Positions 8,458-17,672 are shown, counted from the stretch's first letter. The stretch is 39,380 nucleotides of DNA from Sphingobacteriia bacterium (GCA_947452295.1 CANGCK010000031.1:1-39380); one strand, 5' to 3'. Notes: generated by a model from the sequence alone, not told the origin. Program-made: numbers and translations.

Positions 8458-9042
8458 TTAAAGTGTAATTTGTTTGTCGTTCATCATCTTACGAAGATTC
8501 ATTAATCCATAGCGCATTCTTCCTAAAGCGGTATTGATGCTACAATTGGTTACTTCAGAAATTTCTTTAAAACTCATATTGGCAAAATGTCTTAGTACAA
8601 TTATTTCACGTTGTTCTTCAGGAAGCAAGTCGAGCATTTGTCTTACTCTTTCATGGCTTTGCCCTTGCATTATTTTTGTATCAGCCGCATCTTCTGAAAT
8701 TTGTACCAAGTCGAAAACGTCTTTATCTTCACTGGTTTTAATATTAGTAGGTGTTCTTTTTACTTTTCTAAAATAGTCTACACATAAGTTATGCGAAATA
8801 CGTAATGCCCAAGGCAAAAATTTTCCTTCTTCAGTATAACGCTTTTTTTGAAGCGTGTCGATAATTTTAATGAACACATCTTGAAACAGGTCTTCTGCTA
8901 AATGAGTGTCTTTCACTAAAAATAATATCGACGAAAATATTTTGTCTTTATATCTATAGATTAAGGTTTCAAATGCTCCTGTATTCCCATCTTGAAAAGC
9001 CCTGATCAATTCAATATCAGCCACTTGCTCTAATGTGTTCAT
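8458..9042 (-). CDS. ECF-type RNA polymerase sigma factor
   Basis: 194 aa sigma-70 family protein of the small (group 4) class. Region 2 runs from about residue 15 to 90: FETLIYRYKDKIFS, then DLFQDVFIKI (region 2.2) and FLPWALRISHNLCVDYFRK (2.3-2.4, -10 recognition). Region 4 lies at about 130-185: LPEEQREIIVLRHFANMSFKEISEVTNCSINTALGRM, a helix-turn-helix for the -35/-33 element. No region 1.1 or 3 is present. No anti-sigma gene sits beside it, which suggests it is not one of the SusC-linked FecI-type pairs; such stand-alone sigma factors are common in Bacteroidota. Divergent from uvrA, with 218 bp between the starts. Its regulon cannot be read from the window. Confidence 0.92.
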   Translation of the reverse strand: MNTLEQVADIELIRAFQDGNTGAFETLIYRYKDKIFSSILFLVKDTHLAEDLFQDVFIKIIDTLQKKRYTEEGKFLPWALRISHNLCVDYFRKVKRTPTNIKTSEDKDVFDLVQISEDAADTKIMQGQSHERVRQMLDLLPEEQREIIVLRHFANMSFKEISEVTNCSINTALGRMRYGLMNLRKMMNDKQITL

Positions 9043-9245
9043 AGTAGTATTTTTATGTTTTGAGACTTCTTTTTGTGTTAGTAGTAGTGAAAAAGTCCCA
9101 ATTCGGAAACAAAATAGAATTTCTTTTAATGCACAAATCTTTTGTGGAAATCAAATTATATAGGTAGGAGGTTATGCACATTCTAAGTGATTGATTTTTT
9201 GAAAGTTATTTGGGGTTTATTCAACTAAAGCTGTAATAATCTGTT

Positions 9246-9253
9246 TATTTTTG
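9246..9253 (+). promoter_or_regulatory. -7 box TATTTTTG for uvrA
   Basis: TAnnTTTG match ending only 7 nt before the uvrA ATG. No -33 TTTG at the normal spacing. If used, the mRNA would have almost no leader. Confidence 0.4.
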
Positions 9254-9260
9254 ATAAGAT

Positions 9261-12101
9261 ATGGCAACAAAATCAGCTTCCGTTTCCGCTCCGTTAAATA
9301 GTACATCCGAACAAGATATTGTTGTTACGGGTGCTCGTACACATAACCTAAAAAATGTTTCAGTTCGTTTTCCGCGCAACAAATTCATTGTGGTAACTGG
9401 TGTGTCGGGTAGTGGTAAATCCTCATTAACCATAGATACTTTGTTTGCCGAAGGACAACGGCGTTATGCAGAGAGTTTAAGTGCATATGCTCGACAGTTT
9501 ATGGCACGTATGGTAAAACCCGATGTGGATTATATTAAAGGTCTTTGTCCAGCAATTGCCATCGAACAAAAAGTAATAACGAGAACACCCAGAAGCACGG
9601 TGGGTAGTATGACGGAAATATATGATTATTTAAGGTTGATGTATGCCCGTATTGGTAAAACCATTTCTCCAGTTACAGGCAAGTTGGTGAAGAAAGATGA
9701 TGTTGCAGATGTGTTGAATGCTATCCGTTCATTGAAAGTAGGAGCCAAAGTAGTTATATTGGTACCATTTAAACAACATGCTAAAAGAGCCATCAGGGAA
9801 GAGTTGAATATATTGATGCAGAAAGGTTTTTCGAGGATGTATTTAAAAACAATAGACGGATCGAAAGATGGAAATGTAGAACGAATTGAGTCATTATTAG
9901 AATTACCTGATAAGGACTTAAATAAGCTGATTAATACAAAAACTGCAACAACAGTATTTGTATTAATAGATCGTGTAGTTGTTAAAGATTTTGACGAAGA
10001 AGATGTTCATCGCTTAAATGATTCTATAGGAACAGCTTTTTATGAAGGAGAAGGTGAGATGGACATAGAGTTAGACGGAAAAAAAATGCTTCACTTCAGT
10101 AATAAGTTTGAAGCTGATGGTATAGTGTTTGAAGAGCCATCACCTAATTTATTTTCATTCAATAACCCCTATGGCGCATGTGCTGTTTGTGAAGGATTTG
10201 GTCAAGTATTGGGTATAGATAAGGATTTAGTGATACCCGATAAACGCTTGTCTTTGTATGAGGGAGCTATAGCTCCCTGGAAGGGCGATAAGATGGGCTG
10301 GTGGAAAGAGCAATTTATTAAAGGCGCCGGCAAAGCTGGTTTCCCCATTCATAAACCCATTATTGATTTAACAGCTTTGCAGTATAAACAATTGTGGGAG
10401 GGTGCTAATGGGTCATTGGGCATTAATGATTTTTTTAAAGAGGTAGAACAAAATTTATATAAAGTACAGTACCGTGTTTTGTTAAGTAGGTATAGAGGCA
10501 GAACAGATTGCACCGATTGTGGTGGGTACCGTTTAAGAAAAGAAGCGCTCTATGTAAAAGTTGGTGATAAGCATATTGGTGAATTATGTGAGATGCAAGT
10601 GAGAGATGTAAAAACATGGTTCGATCAATTGGTATTGTCAGCGCACGACCAGCAAGTTGCTAAGCGGATTTTATTAGAAGTACATCAACGAATAAAAACA
10701 TTGTTAGATGTAGGTTTGGGTTATTTGACTTTTAATAGATTGGCCAATACTTTGAGTGGTGGAGAAAGTCAGCGTATTCAATTAACACGAAGTTTGGGCA
10801 GTAATCTTACCAACTCATTGTATATATTAGATGAACCATCTATAGGATTACACGCAAGAGATACCGAACGCTTAATTAAGGTGTTAAAGTCATTGCGCGA
10901 TTTGGGAAATACCGTAGTAGTGGTAGAGCATGATGAAATGATGATGAAGGAAGCCGATCATATAATCGATATGGGGCCATTGGCTGCATATTTGGGCGGC
11001 GAGGTGGTAGCAGCAGGTAATTACGATTATATTGTTCAACATCCCAACAGTTTAACTGGCAAATATTTAACTGGTGAATTACGGATAGACCCTCCTAAAA
11101 TAACCCGTAAATGGAATAGTAGTATTACAGTACAAGGTGCACGACAAAATAATTTAAAAGACATTACTGTTGAGTTTCCATTGCATACGCTTTGTGTGGT
11201 AAGTGGGGTAAGTGGTAGTGGCAAAACAACGTTAGTTAAGCAGATATTGTATCCTGGGTTGCAGAAAATTAAAGGAGAACCAGCAGAAAAAGTAGGGTTG
11301 CATAAAAATATTGTAGGTGATATTCATTCAATTGCCTCTATCGAAATGATTGATCAAAATCCAATTGGAAAATCATCGCGCAGCAATCCGATCACTTACA
11401 TTAAAGCATACGATTCAATAAGAGATTTGTTTTCAAAACAAGGGCTATCGAAAATGCGAGGTTTTCAACCTAAACATTTTTCTTTTAATGTAGATGGAGG
11501 TAGGTGTGATACATGTAAGGGTGAAGGTGAAACAATTGTAGAAATGCAATTTTTAGCAGATGTACATCTTACTTGCGAGTCTTGTGGAGGAAAGCGTTTT
11601 AAAGAAGAAGTATTAGAAGTTAAATACAATGGCAAATCGGTTTTTGATGTGTTAGAAATGAGTGTAGATGATGCACTTGATTTTTTTGCGGAAGAAAAGA
11701 CGATTCAGAAAGCGATACAGCCATTGCAAGATGTGGGGTTGGGTTATGTAAAACTTGGTCAAAGTAGTGATACTTTAAGTGGGGGAGAAGCGCAGCGGGT
11801 AAAGCTTGCGAGCTTTTTAGGAAAAGGAAAAGGCATAGGACATGTGTTGTTTATTTTTGATGAACCAACCACCGGATTGCATTTCAACGATATAAAAAAA
11901 TTATTAACATCATTTAATGCATTAATAGAACAAGGCCACTCATTAATAGTGATAGAGCACAATACAGATGTATTAAAATGTGCCGATTGGCTAATAGATT
12001 TAGGCCCCGAAGCGGGTGATGCTGGTGGTGACTTGGTTTATGCAGGAGTTCCGGCAGGCCTACAAAAAAACAAGCGCAGTGTAACTGCGCCGTTTTTGTA
12101 A
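9261..12101 (+). CDS. uvrA: Excinuclease ABC subunit A
   Basis: 946 aa ATPase that finds bulky DNA lesions and loads UvrB in nucleotide excision repair. Two ABC halves are complete. N-half: Walker A GVSGSGKSS (about 47-55), zinc module Cys pairs CAVCEGF (about 307-313) and CTDCGGYR, signature LSGGESQR and Walker B LYILDEPS. C-half: Walker A GVSGSGKTT, zinc finger CDTCKGEGE...CESCGGKR, signature LSGGEAQR, Walker B FIFDEPTTGL. Length agrees with the family (about 940). The tail QKNKRSVTAPFL is encoded by a hairpin that looks like a terminator. uvrB is not nearby. The sigma factor gene is divergent and the DUF4293 gene convergent, ending 24 bp away. Confidence 0.98.
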   Translation: MATKSASVSAPLNSTSEQDIVVTGARTHNLKNVSVRFPRNKFIVVTGVSGSGKSSLTIDTLFAEGQRRYAESLSAYARQFMARMVKPDVDYIKGLCPAIAIEQKVITRTPRSTVGSMTEIYDYLRLMYARIGKTISPVTGKLVKKDDVADVLNAIRSLKVGAKVVILVPFKQHAKRAIREELNILMQKGFSRMYLKTIDGSKDGNVERIESLLELPDKDLNKLINTKTATTVFVLIDRVVVKDFDEEDVHRLNDSIGTAFYEGEGEMDIELDGKKMLHFSNKFEADGIVFEEPSPNLFSFNNPYGACAVCEGFGQVLGIDKDLVIPDKRLSLYEGAIAPWKGDKMGWWKEQFIKGAGKAGFPIHKPIIDLTALQYKQLWEGANGSLGINDFFKEVEQNLYKVQYRVLLSRYRGRTDCTDCGGYRLRKEALYVKVGDKHIGELCEMQVRDVKTWFDQLVLSAHDQQVAKRILLEVHQRIKTLLDVGLGYLTFNRLANTLSGGESQRIQLTRSLGSNLTNSLYILDEPSIGLHARDTERLIKVLKSLRDLGNTVVVVEHDEMMMKEADHIIDMGPLAAYLGGEVVAAGNYDYIVQHPNSLTGKYLTGELRIDPPKITRKWNSSITVQGARQNNLKDITVEFPLHTLCVVSGVSGSGKTTLVKQILYPGLQKIKGEPAEKVGLHKNIVGDIHSIASIEMIDQNPIGKSSRSNPITYIKAYDSIRDLFSKQGLSKMRGFQPKHFSFNVDGGRCDTCKGEGETIVEMQFLADVHLTCESCGGKRFKEEVLEVKYNGKSVFDVLEMSVDDALDFFAEEKTIQKAIQPLQDVGLGYVKLGQSSDTLSGGEAQRVKLASFLGKGKGIGHVLFIFDEPTTGLHFNDIKKLLTSFNALIEQGHSLIVIEHNTDVLKCADWLIDLGPEAGDAGGDLVYAGVPAGLQKNKRSVTAPFL
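12064..12097. terminator. Bidirectional terminator embedded in the 3' end of uvrA
   Basis: GCGCAGT (12074-12080) and ACTGCGC (12084-12090) form a perfect 7-bp stem with a 3-nt loop. TTTTT follows at 12093-12097, and A7 precedes at 12064-12070, giving T7 on the other strand. The uvrA stop (12099-12101) lies after the hairpin, so the terminator is inside coding sequence. It can serve uvrA and the convergent DUF4293 gene alike. Confidence 0.85.
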
Positions 12102-12125
12102 TGGATTGTATTTTAAGTTCGGGGG

Positions 12126-12551
12126 TTAATCTCTTAATCTATCTGCACTTTTTACCATCTGCTCATCTTTGTAAATAGCCCTAATTGCAAGCAATAAAAA
12201 TACCGGGGTTGCAAAGCCAAGAAGTGCGCCTAAGTCTAAATTAGCTTCTACAAACATGGACTTTGCATTAAAGTAAAGAGCAATATTGGTTATGGCAATA
12301 ATAGCGTTAACGAATGTAACCAATATTTGTCTTTTTCGGTCTTTATACATAAAAATAGTAACCAAAGCAACTACAGCGATTGTTACGGTTAATACCAAAA
12401 TAAGTAGGTTGTGTGGGGCAGTAAACTCAATCCACTCTTTTGTTTGTGTGGTGGCATTTACCTTATTTCCACTAAAAAATGACAACCAACAGCCTGCGGC
12501 AGTTATTGCAGCAGCAATCATTAACCATACACTTTGTATTCTCTGAATCAT
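12126..12551 (-). CDS. DUF4293 family membrane protein
   Basis: 141 aa. The open frame continues upstream, but the internal ATG at 12551 gives MIQRIQSVWLMIAA, the usual first residues of this Bacteroidota-specific family, so I use it. Four hydrophobic segments are visible (about residues 5-22, 45-67, 74-92 and 103-120), with a short exposed loop NKVNATTQTKEW after the first. No catalytic motif. The C-terminus IYKDEQMVKSADRLRD is charged and likely cytoplasmic. It follows glyA on the same strand, with a GC-rich hairpin between. Function unknown; the family assignment is from the N-terminus and topology. Confidence 0.82.
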   Translation of the reverse strand: MIQRIQSVWLMIAAAITAAGCWLSFFSGNKVNATTQTKEWIEFTAPHNLLILVLTVTIAVVALVTIFMYKDRKRQILVTFVNAIIAITNIALYFNAKSMFVEANLDLGALLGFATPVFLLLAIRAIYKDEQMVKSADRLRD

Positions 12552-12597
12552 TTTTGAATGAATTTTAATATTGGTGTTGTAAATTGTAGAAATGAGG

Positions 12598-12620
12598 GGG
12601 GTAGTCGTAAAAACTACCCC
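12598..12620 (-). terminator. GC-rich hairpin between glyA and the DUF4293 gene
   Basis: GGGGTAGT (12598-12605) pairs perfectly with ACTACCCC (12613-12620) around a 7-nt loop. It lies 18 bp after the glyA stop reading leftward. There is no clear T-run after it, so it may be a weak terminator, an mRNA 3'-end stabiliser or a processing site. Confidence 0.45.
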
Positions 12621-12637
12621 TGCCAAGTCTACGGCAA

Positions 12638-13918
12638 TTAACCCATTTCTGGATACAAAATAAATTGTTCCATGAATTCATTTACCTGATTTTTAACAGC
12701 ACCAATTACATTGCTGTCGTCTGCATTCATCAATACTTGGTCTATTGCATTAACAACAAATTGCATGTGTTCTTCTTTCATACCTCTTGTTGTAATAGCA
12801 GGTACGCCAAAACGAATACCAGATGTAATAAAGGCGCTCTTGTCATCAAAAGGAACCATGTTTTTATTGGCAGTAATATCGGCTTGAACCAATGCTTGTT
12901 CTGCTTTTTTACCGCTGATGTTTTTATTGCGCAAATCAATCAACATTAAGTGGTTGTCTGTTCCTCCACTTATAATATTGTACCCTTTTGTAACGAAAGC
13001 AGCAGCCATTGACTGTGCATTTTTTTGCACTTGCTGTTGGTATCCTAAAAATTCGTCTGATAAAATTTCACCAAAAGCTACTGCCTTTGCTGCAATCACA
13101 TGTTGTAATGGTCCACCTTGGATGCCTGGAAATACAGCCATATCAAGTAAATTGCTCATCATTCTGATATTGCCTTTCACATCTTTCAATCCCCATGGAT
13201 TTTCAAAGTCTTTATGCATCATAATAATACCACCTCTTGGTCCACGTAAGGTTTTGTGGGTGGTAGAAGTAACAAAGTGGCAATGTTCAAATGGGGAGTT
13301 TAATAATTTTTTGGCAATTAATCCTGCCGGGTGAGCAATATCGGCCATTACCAAAGCGCCCACTTCATCAGCCACTTTTCTTATGCGCGCATAATCCCAA
13401 TCTCTGCTATAGGCACTGGCACCACAGTAAATTAGTTTTGGTTTTACTTCTCTTGCTTTAGCTTCCAACATTTCGTAATCAACCAATCCTTCTTCTCTGG
13501 TAACACCATAAAAATGTGGTTGATACAATTTGCCACTATAGTTAACACTACTTCCGTGTGTAAGGTGGCCGCCCATACTTAAATCGAGCCCTAATGTAGC
13601 ATCGCCTGGTTGTAAAACAGCTAATGCTACAGCAGCATTGGCCTGTGCGCCACTATGTGGTTGTACATTGGCATATTCAACTCCAAAAATTTCTTTTAAA
13701 CGATCTATGGCTAGTTGTTCTGTTTGGTCAACAATTTCACATCCTGCATAATACCTTCTGCCTGGATACCCTTCGGCATATTTATTGGTCATTACATTTC
13801 CCATGGCTTGCATAACCTGTAAACTGGTAAAGTTTTCGGAAGCAATCAGTTCAATTCCATGACGTTGTCTTTCTAACTCTTTTCTAATGAGGTCAAAAAC
13901 CAGGGTATCTCTCTGCAT
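12638..13918 (-). CDS. glyA: Serine hydroxymethyltransferase
   Basis: PLP enzyme converting serine plus tetrahydrofolate to glycine and 5,10-methylene-THF, the main entry to the one-carbon pool. I start at ATG 13918 ([18 protein letters not shown]), 426 aa; the longer frame has only six extra residues and would begin close to the -7 box. Visible landmarks: [26 protein letters not shown], the PLP-lysine region [15 protein letters not shown], and [15 protein letters not shown]. Length is near normal (about 415-430). The substrate product feeds FolD, which is encoded at 28799-29677, though they are not linked. A single -7 box precedes the gene. Confidence 0.97.
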   Translation of the reverse strand: MQRDTLVFDLIRKELERQRHGIELIASENFTSLQVMQAMGNVMTNKYAEGYPGRRYYAGCEIVDQTEQLAIDRLKEIFGVEYANVQPHSGAQANAAVALAVLQPGDATLGLDLSMGGHLTHGSSVNYSGKLYQPHFYGVTREEGLVDYEMLEAKAREVKPKLIYCGASAYSRDWDYARIRKVADEVGALVMADIAHPAGLIAKKLLNSPFEHCHFVTSTTHKTLRGPRGGIIMMHKDFENPWGLKDVKGNIRMMSNLLDMAVFPGIQGGPLQHVIAAKAVAFGEILSDEFLGYQQQVQKNAQSMAAAFVTKGYNIISGGTDNHLMLIDLRNKNISGKKAEQALVQADITANKNMVPFDDKSAFITSGIRFGVPAITTRGMKEEHMQFVVNAIDQVLMNADDSNVIGAVKNQVNEFMEQFILYPEMG

Positions 13919-13933
13919 AAGTATAAATTTTTG

Positions 13934-13941
13934 CAAAGGTA
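13934..13941 (-). promoter_or_regulatory. -7 box TACCTTTG for glyA
   Basis: Exact TAnnTTTG on the minus strand, ending 15 nt upstream of the ATG at 13918. The -33 position is only weakly matched. Confidence 0.6.
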
Positions 13942-13982
13942 AATCTTACCCAACAGTGCACCATGTTTTTACAGTATAAGTT

Positions 13983-14013
13983 TTAACCAAGGATTTCCAC
14001 AAAACTTGGTTAA
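13983..14013. promoter_or_regulatory. Perfect 9-bp inverted repeat between divergent glyA and nucleotidyltransferase genes
   Basis: TTAACCAAG (13983-13991) and CTTGGTTAA (14005-14013) are exact inverse complements, spaced by 13 nt. No T-run is beside them. The position between two divergent starts fits an operator or a leader hairpin of the rightward mRNA. No regulator is evident. Confidence 0.45.
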
Positions 14014-14107
14014 TCCGGCATATTTGTTAATTTCACCTATAATTTAGCCAGTTAGTGAATGTTTTGATGCCGTTTGATCGTTAAATTAACCCCAAATAAA
14101 ACCCCCA

Positions 14108-15100
14108 ATGAAAGCAATTATACCAGTAGCAGGCGCAGGTACAAAACTTCGACCACATACCTATACACAACCCAAAGCACTTATTCCTATTGCAGGTAAA
14201 ACTATTTTAAGTTTTATTGTTGATCAATTAAGTGAAGCCGGTATTTGTGAATTTATTTTTATCGTGGGCTATTTGGGTGAAAAAATTCAGGACTACGTAA
14301 AGCAAACATACCCTAATTTAAATACGCACTTTGTATTTCAAAATGAGCGTCACGGAACAGGACATGCAATAGAGTTAACGAGAACAATTGTAGGAAATGA
14401 AGAAGTATTTGTGGTATTGGGTGATACCATTTGCGAGTACGATATCAAAGAAGTGATGGAAAGCCCTTTTAGTATGTTGGGTATTAAAAAGGTAGACGAT
14501 CCACGAAATTTTGGAGTTGCCACTTTAGATGAAGATGGATTTATTGAACAAGTAGTAGAAAAACCAGCGATCCCTAAAAGCAATATGGCTTTAGTAGGAT
14601 TGTATAAAATAAAAGAAGCTGATTTTTTATTTGAATGTTTGCACCAGTTGTTTATGCAAGACATTCAAACAGAAGGTCAATACAGCCTTACAGATGCATT
14701 GGATTGTATGATAAAAAGAGGTGCAAGGTTTAAGTCGTTTAAAGTTAAAAGCTGGTTTGATTGCGGCAAGAAAGAATCTTTATTAGAAAGCAATGCAACA
14801 CTATTGAAGAAATTTGGAGGGAATATTGCCGATGGGCATCAATTTAAAGATTCTATCATAATACCTCCGGTTAGTATTGCGGATGGTTGCGATATTGCTA
14901 ACTCAATTATTGGACCACATGTTGCAATTGGTGCCAATACGATTATTAAAAATTCTATTGTGAGAGATAGTATTATAGGTTCTTTTACCAATTTAGATGA
15001 AGTAGTACTCGATAATTCCTTAATAGGCAGCGATGCTTCTGTAAAAGGGTTAAGTAGAAGTTTAAATATTGGTGATAATACTGAAATAGATTTTGGTTAA
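14108..15100 (+). CDS. Sugar-phosphate nucleotidyltransferase with left-handed beta-helix tail
   Basis: 330 aa. The Rossmann-like nucleotidyltransferase domain (1-235) opens with MKAIIPVAGAGTKLRPHTYTQPKALIPIAGKT, the nucleotide-binding signature with Lys in PKALIPI. VVLGDTICEYD supplies the metal-binding Asp, and VVEKP and SWFDCGKKESLLE are the sugar-site motifs typical of glucose-1-phosphate thymidylyl- or uridylyltransferases (RmlA/GalU-like). From about residue 245 there are hexapeptide-like repeats (IADGCDIANSIIGPHVAIGANTIIKNS), a short left-handed beta-helix used for oligomerisation. It would activate a hexose-1-phosphate for surface polysaccharide or dTDP-sugar synthesis; exact nucleotide and sugar cannot be read. 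No other sugar pathway genes are adjacent. Confidence 0.88.
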   Translation: MKAIIPVAGAGTKLRPHTYTQPKALIPIAGKTILSFIVDQLSEAGICEFIFIVGYLGEKIQDYVKQTYPNLNTHFVFQNERHGTGHAIELTRTIVGNEEVFVVLGDTICEYDIKEVMESPFSMLGIKKVDDPRNFGVATLDEDGFIEQVVEKPAIPKSNMALVGLYKIKEADFLFECLHQLFMQDIQTEGQYSLTDALDCMIKRGARFKSFKVKSWFDCGKKESLLESNATLLKKFGGNIADGHQFKDSIIIPPVSIADGCDIANSIIGPHVAIGANTIIKNSIVRDSIIGSFTNLDEVVLDNSLIGSDASVKGLSRSLNIGDNTEIDFG

Positions 15101-15108
15101 TGAATCAG

Positions 15109-16065
15109 TTAGAGAGTAGTGTTGTGTAAATGATTCAGCGCAGCGAAATATTCTTCAACTAGTTCTAGTACAATATTTCCTGCAGGCATAATTTGGTGGA
15201 TGATAGCTGCTACTTGGCCAATTTCTAACTCGCCTTCCGAGAGGTCTCCATTAAACATTCCCTTTTTAGCACGTCCTTTACCTAAAAGTATTTTTAGTTC
15301 TTCAACGCTAGCACAGCGCAATTCAGCTTCTTCTACTTCATTAAAGAAATCATTTTTTAATAAACGTACAGGTACTAATTTTTTCAAACTTAATTTTGTA
15401 TCCCCTTCTTTGGCTTGCAATACAGCTTCTTTAAATTTTTTGTGAGAAGCGGCTTCGGATGAACATATAAAACGGCTGCCTATTTGAACGCCATCAGCAC
15501 CTAGAGCCATGGCTGCAAGCATTTGTTTGCCAACAGCAATACCTCCTGCTGCAATTAATGGGATGTTAATTTTTTCTTTAACGGAGGGGATTAATACCAT
15601 TGTAGTGGTTTCTTCCCGACCATTATGACCGCCTGCTTCAAAACCTTCTGCTACCACTGCATCACAACCAGCTTCTTGTGCTTTAAGGGCAAACTTGCTA
15701 CTACTTACTACATGTGTTACAATAATACCTGCTGCTTTTAATTGGCTAGTCCAAGTTGCAGGGTTGCCAGCACTGGTAAATACGATTGGTACTTTTTCTT
15801 CAATAATTATTTTAATGATCGCTTCAATATTGGGATACAATAAAGGTAAATTCACACCATAAGGCAATTGGGTGGCTTTTTTGCATTGTTGTATATGTTC
15901 CCTCAAAACATCTGGATGCATGCTGCCGGCGCCAATTAACCCCAAACCACCTGCATTACTCACTGCGCTTGCCAATTTCCATCCGCTAGCCCAAACCATA
16001 CCACCTTGAATGATAGGGTACTTAATGTTAAAGAGGGAAGTGATTTTATTGGTGGTAAAAGGCAT
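15109..16065 (-). CDS. Nitronate monooxygenase / FabK-like flavin oxidoreductase
   Basis: 318 aa FMN-dependent TIM-barrel protein of the 2-nitropropane dioxygenase family. Motifs: IKYPIIQGGMVWASG (FMN-contacting start, about 14-28), AGGLGLIGAGSM, the catalytic-His region AEGFEAGGHNGRE, and the phosphate-binding AAGGIAVGKQMLAAMALGADGVQIGSRF. The C-terminal ~80 residues are helical. The family covers true nitronate monooxygenases and the FabK enoyl-ACP reductases; the sequence here cannot decide between them. It ends 8 bp from the convergent nucleotidyltransferase gene. It is 11 bp downstream of an SDR gene and is the last gene of a minus-strand run lnt-hydrolase-SDR-this gene. Confidence 0.88.
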   Translation of the reverse strand: MPFTTNKITSLFNIKYPIIQGGMVWASGWKLASAVSNAGGLGLIGAGSMHPDVLREHIQQCKKATQLPYGVNLPLLYPNIEAIIKIIIEEKVPIVFTSAGNPATWTSQLKAAGIIVTHVVSSSKFALKAQEAGCDAVVAEGFEAGGHNGREETTTMVLIPSVKEKINIPLIAAGGIAVGKQMLAAMALGADGVQIGSRFICSSEAASHKKFKEAVLQAKEGDTKLSLKKLVPVRLLKNDFFNEVEEAELRCASVEELKILLGKGRAKKGMFNGDLSEGELEIGQVAAIIHQIMPAGNIVLELVEEYFAALNHLHNTTL

Positions 16066-16076
16066 TGCTGCTACAA

Positions 16077-16832
16077 TTATTTATGTAAGTAAAATGAGTT
16101 AGCTTGTGCCAAACAAGTAACCGTTAAATCATTGATACAAACATGTTCAGGTAAATTAGCAGTATAATAAACAATATTGGCTACATCTGTTGCTTGTAAG
16201 GCTTGGTAACCATCGTACACTTGAGCAGCTTTATTTTCATCTCCTTTAAAACGTACTACTGAGAATTCGGTTTCTGCAGCACCCGGATGTATGGCGGTAA
16301 CTTTAATATGGTGAGGAAGTAGATCAATCCGCATAGCTTTACTAATTGCATCTACTGCATGTTTGCTGGCACAATAACCATTGCCATCTTTATAAACTTC
16401 TTTTCCGGCGGTAGAGCCAATATTAATAATATGTCCTTTTTGTTGTTTAATAAAAAGGGGCAATATTGCTTTCGACATGTACATCAATCCTTTTACATTG
16501 GTATTGATCATAGTATCCCAATCATCTAAAGAAGCATTTTCAAAACTATCTCTACCTAAAGCCAATCCTGCATTGTTTACTAATACATCTATGCTTTGCC
16601 AATCGGCAGGTAATTCTGCTACTGCGTTAAAAACAGCTGATTTGTTTTGAATATCAAAAGCCAAACTCAATGTTTTTACACCAAACCTGCTGCTTAAATT
16701 TTCGGATATTTCTTTTAATCGCTCGGCTCTTCTGCCAGTGAGTATGCAGTTCCAGCCTGCTGCTGCAAATGTTTCCGCGATGGCTTTCCCAAATCCGGAT
16801 GTGGCACCGGTAATTAATATCGTTTTATGCAT
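16077..16832 (-). CDS. Short-chain dehydrogenase/reductase (YdfG-like)
   Basis: 251 aa NAD(P)-dependent classical SDR. Nucleotide site TGATSGFGKAIAE (about 8-20), the Arg pair in LTGRRAERL suggesting NADPH preference, NNAG at about 87-90, catalytic Ser in NIGSTAGKEVY, and the YCASKHA motif with catalytic Tyr and Lys. The C-terminal HPGAAETEFS loop covers the substrate pocket. It resembles the NADP-dependent 3-hydroxy acid dehydrogenases of the YdfG type, but substrate is not determined. It lies 24 bp after the hydrolase gene and 11 bp before the flavoprotein gene on the same strand. Confidence 0.92.
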   Translation of the reverse strand: MHKTILITGATSGFGKAIAETFAAAGWNCILTGRRAERLKEISENLSSRFGVKTLSLAFDIQNKSAVFNAVAELPADWQSIDVLVNNAGLALGRDSFENASLDDWDTMINTNVKGLMYMSKAILPLFIKQQKGHIINIGSTAGKEVYKDGNGYCASKHAVDAISKAMRIDLLPHHIKVTAIHPGAAETEFSVVRFKGDENKAAQVYDGYQALQATDVANIVYYTANLPEHVCINDLTVTCLAQANSFYLHK

Positions 16833-16856
16833 AAGTAATGCTTGTTTATTATGAAA

Positions 16857-17669
16857 CTAAAGTGTGTGATGTATAAAGTTAAGCATCAATTGATTTACTT
16901 CGTGTGGAGATTCTAACATACCCATATGGCCTACTCCCTCTAATACATGAAATTGAATTTTTGAAGAAAGTGATGCTTGCTGGGTAGCATCTGCAAATGG
17001 AACGGCAGTATCTTCTGTGCCGGCAATCATTAAAACAGGAACAGTAGTGTTGGCTAAGGTATATGTTGTAGCCGTCCTGTCGATCATAGCAAGGTAATAG
17101 TCTTGCAGTGTTTTGTTGTAGAAGGCCTTGCTTTTTTCAATCAATTGTTCAACAATTTCTACAGAAGTATATTTAAATTCATTGCCAAACAAATTGGGGA
17201 TGGTATTTTTTAAAAAAGAGTAACCACCATACTCATTAATTAATTCGATAGCTCTGCGCCTGGTAGATTTTTTCTCTTCACTATCCGCATAAGCGGTAGA
17301 GTGAATTAGACCAAAACCTTTTAGTAGTTCGGGAAAAAGTGTAGCAAAAGCCAGCGTTATATAGCCGCCCATGCTATGCCCTAACATGATACAACTTTGA
17401 ATATTTTCTTGGTCAAGCAAACATTTAATATTGTTCGCCATAGATTGAATGCTGATGGGGTGAGTATGATCGGTATGTTTAGAATTACCTGTTCCTGGCA
17501 AATTAGGTACAATTAATTTACAATGGTCTTTTAAAAAATCAATTTGGTTGTTCCATATTGATTTGTCTTCCCCGAAGCCATGTAAGAGAATCACAGCGCG
17601 ACCTTTACCAACAGTAGCGTATTCTAGTTGTACAGAATTATGGACGCAAATTTTTTGGATTAGTTCCAT
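16857..17669 (-). CDS. Alpha/beta hydrolase
   Basis: 270 aa cytoplasmic hydrolase of the epoxide hydrolase/haloalkane dehalogenase-like fold. HGFGEDKSIW (oxyanion loop), nucleophile Ser in GHSMGGYITLAFA (about residue 97), acid Asp in AGTEDTAVPF, and His in EGVGHMGMLESP complete the triad. No signal peptide. A helical cap lies between about 130 and 205. Substrate unknown; short ester or thioester is typical. It starts 3 bp after the lnt stop, so it is surely co-transcribed with lnt, followed by the SDR gene. Confidence 0.92.
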   Translation of the reverse strand: MELIQKICVHNSVQLEYATVGKGRAVILLHGFGEDKSIWNNQIDFLKDHCKLIVPNLPGTGNSKHTDHTHPISIQSMANNIKCLLDQENIQSCIMLGHSMGGYITLAFATLFPELLKGFGLIHSTAYADSEEKKSTRRRAIELINEYGGYSFLKNTIPNLFGNEFKYTSVEIVEQLIEKSKAFYNKTLQDYYLAMIDRTATTYTLANTTVPVLMIAGTEDTAVPFADATQQASLSSKIQFHVLEGVGHMGMLESPHEVNQLMLNFIHHTL

Positions 17670-17672
17670 ATG

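Noticed and set aside
8458..9042. Sigma/anti-sigma FecI-FecR type surface signalling system
   Set aside because: No FecR-like anti-sigma gene lies next to it and the TonB receptors are far away, one lacking the N-terminal signalling extension.
14350..14664. Minus-strand open frame of 104 codons inside the nucleotidyltransferase gene
   Set aside because: It is fully antisense to a gene with strong family motifs, has no promoter box or signal of its own, and its translation matches nothing recognisable.
15101..15137. TGAATCA/TGATTCA inverted repeat between nucleotidyltransferase and flavoprotein genes
   Set aside because: Seven pairs across a 23-nt loop, no T-run, and much of it lies within coding sequence, so a terminator is not supported.
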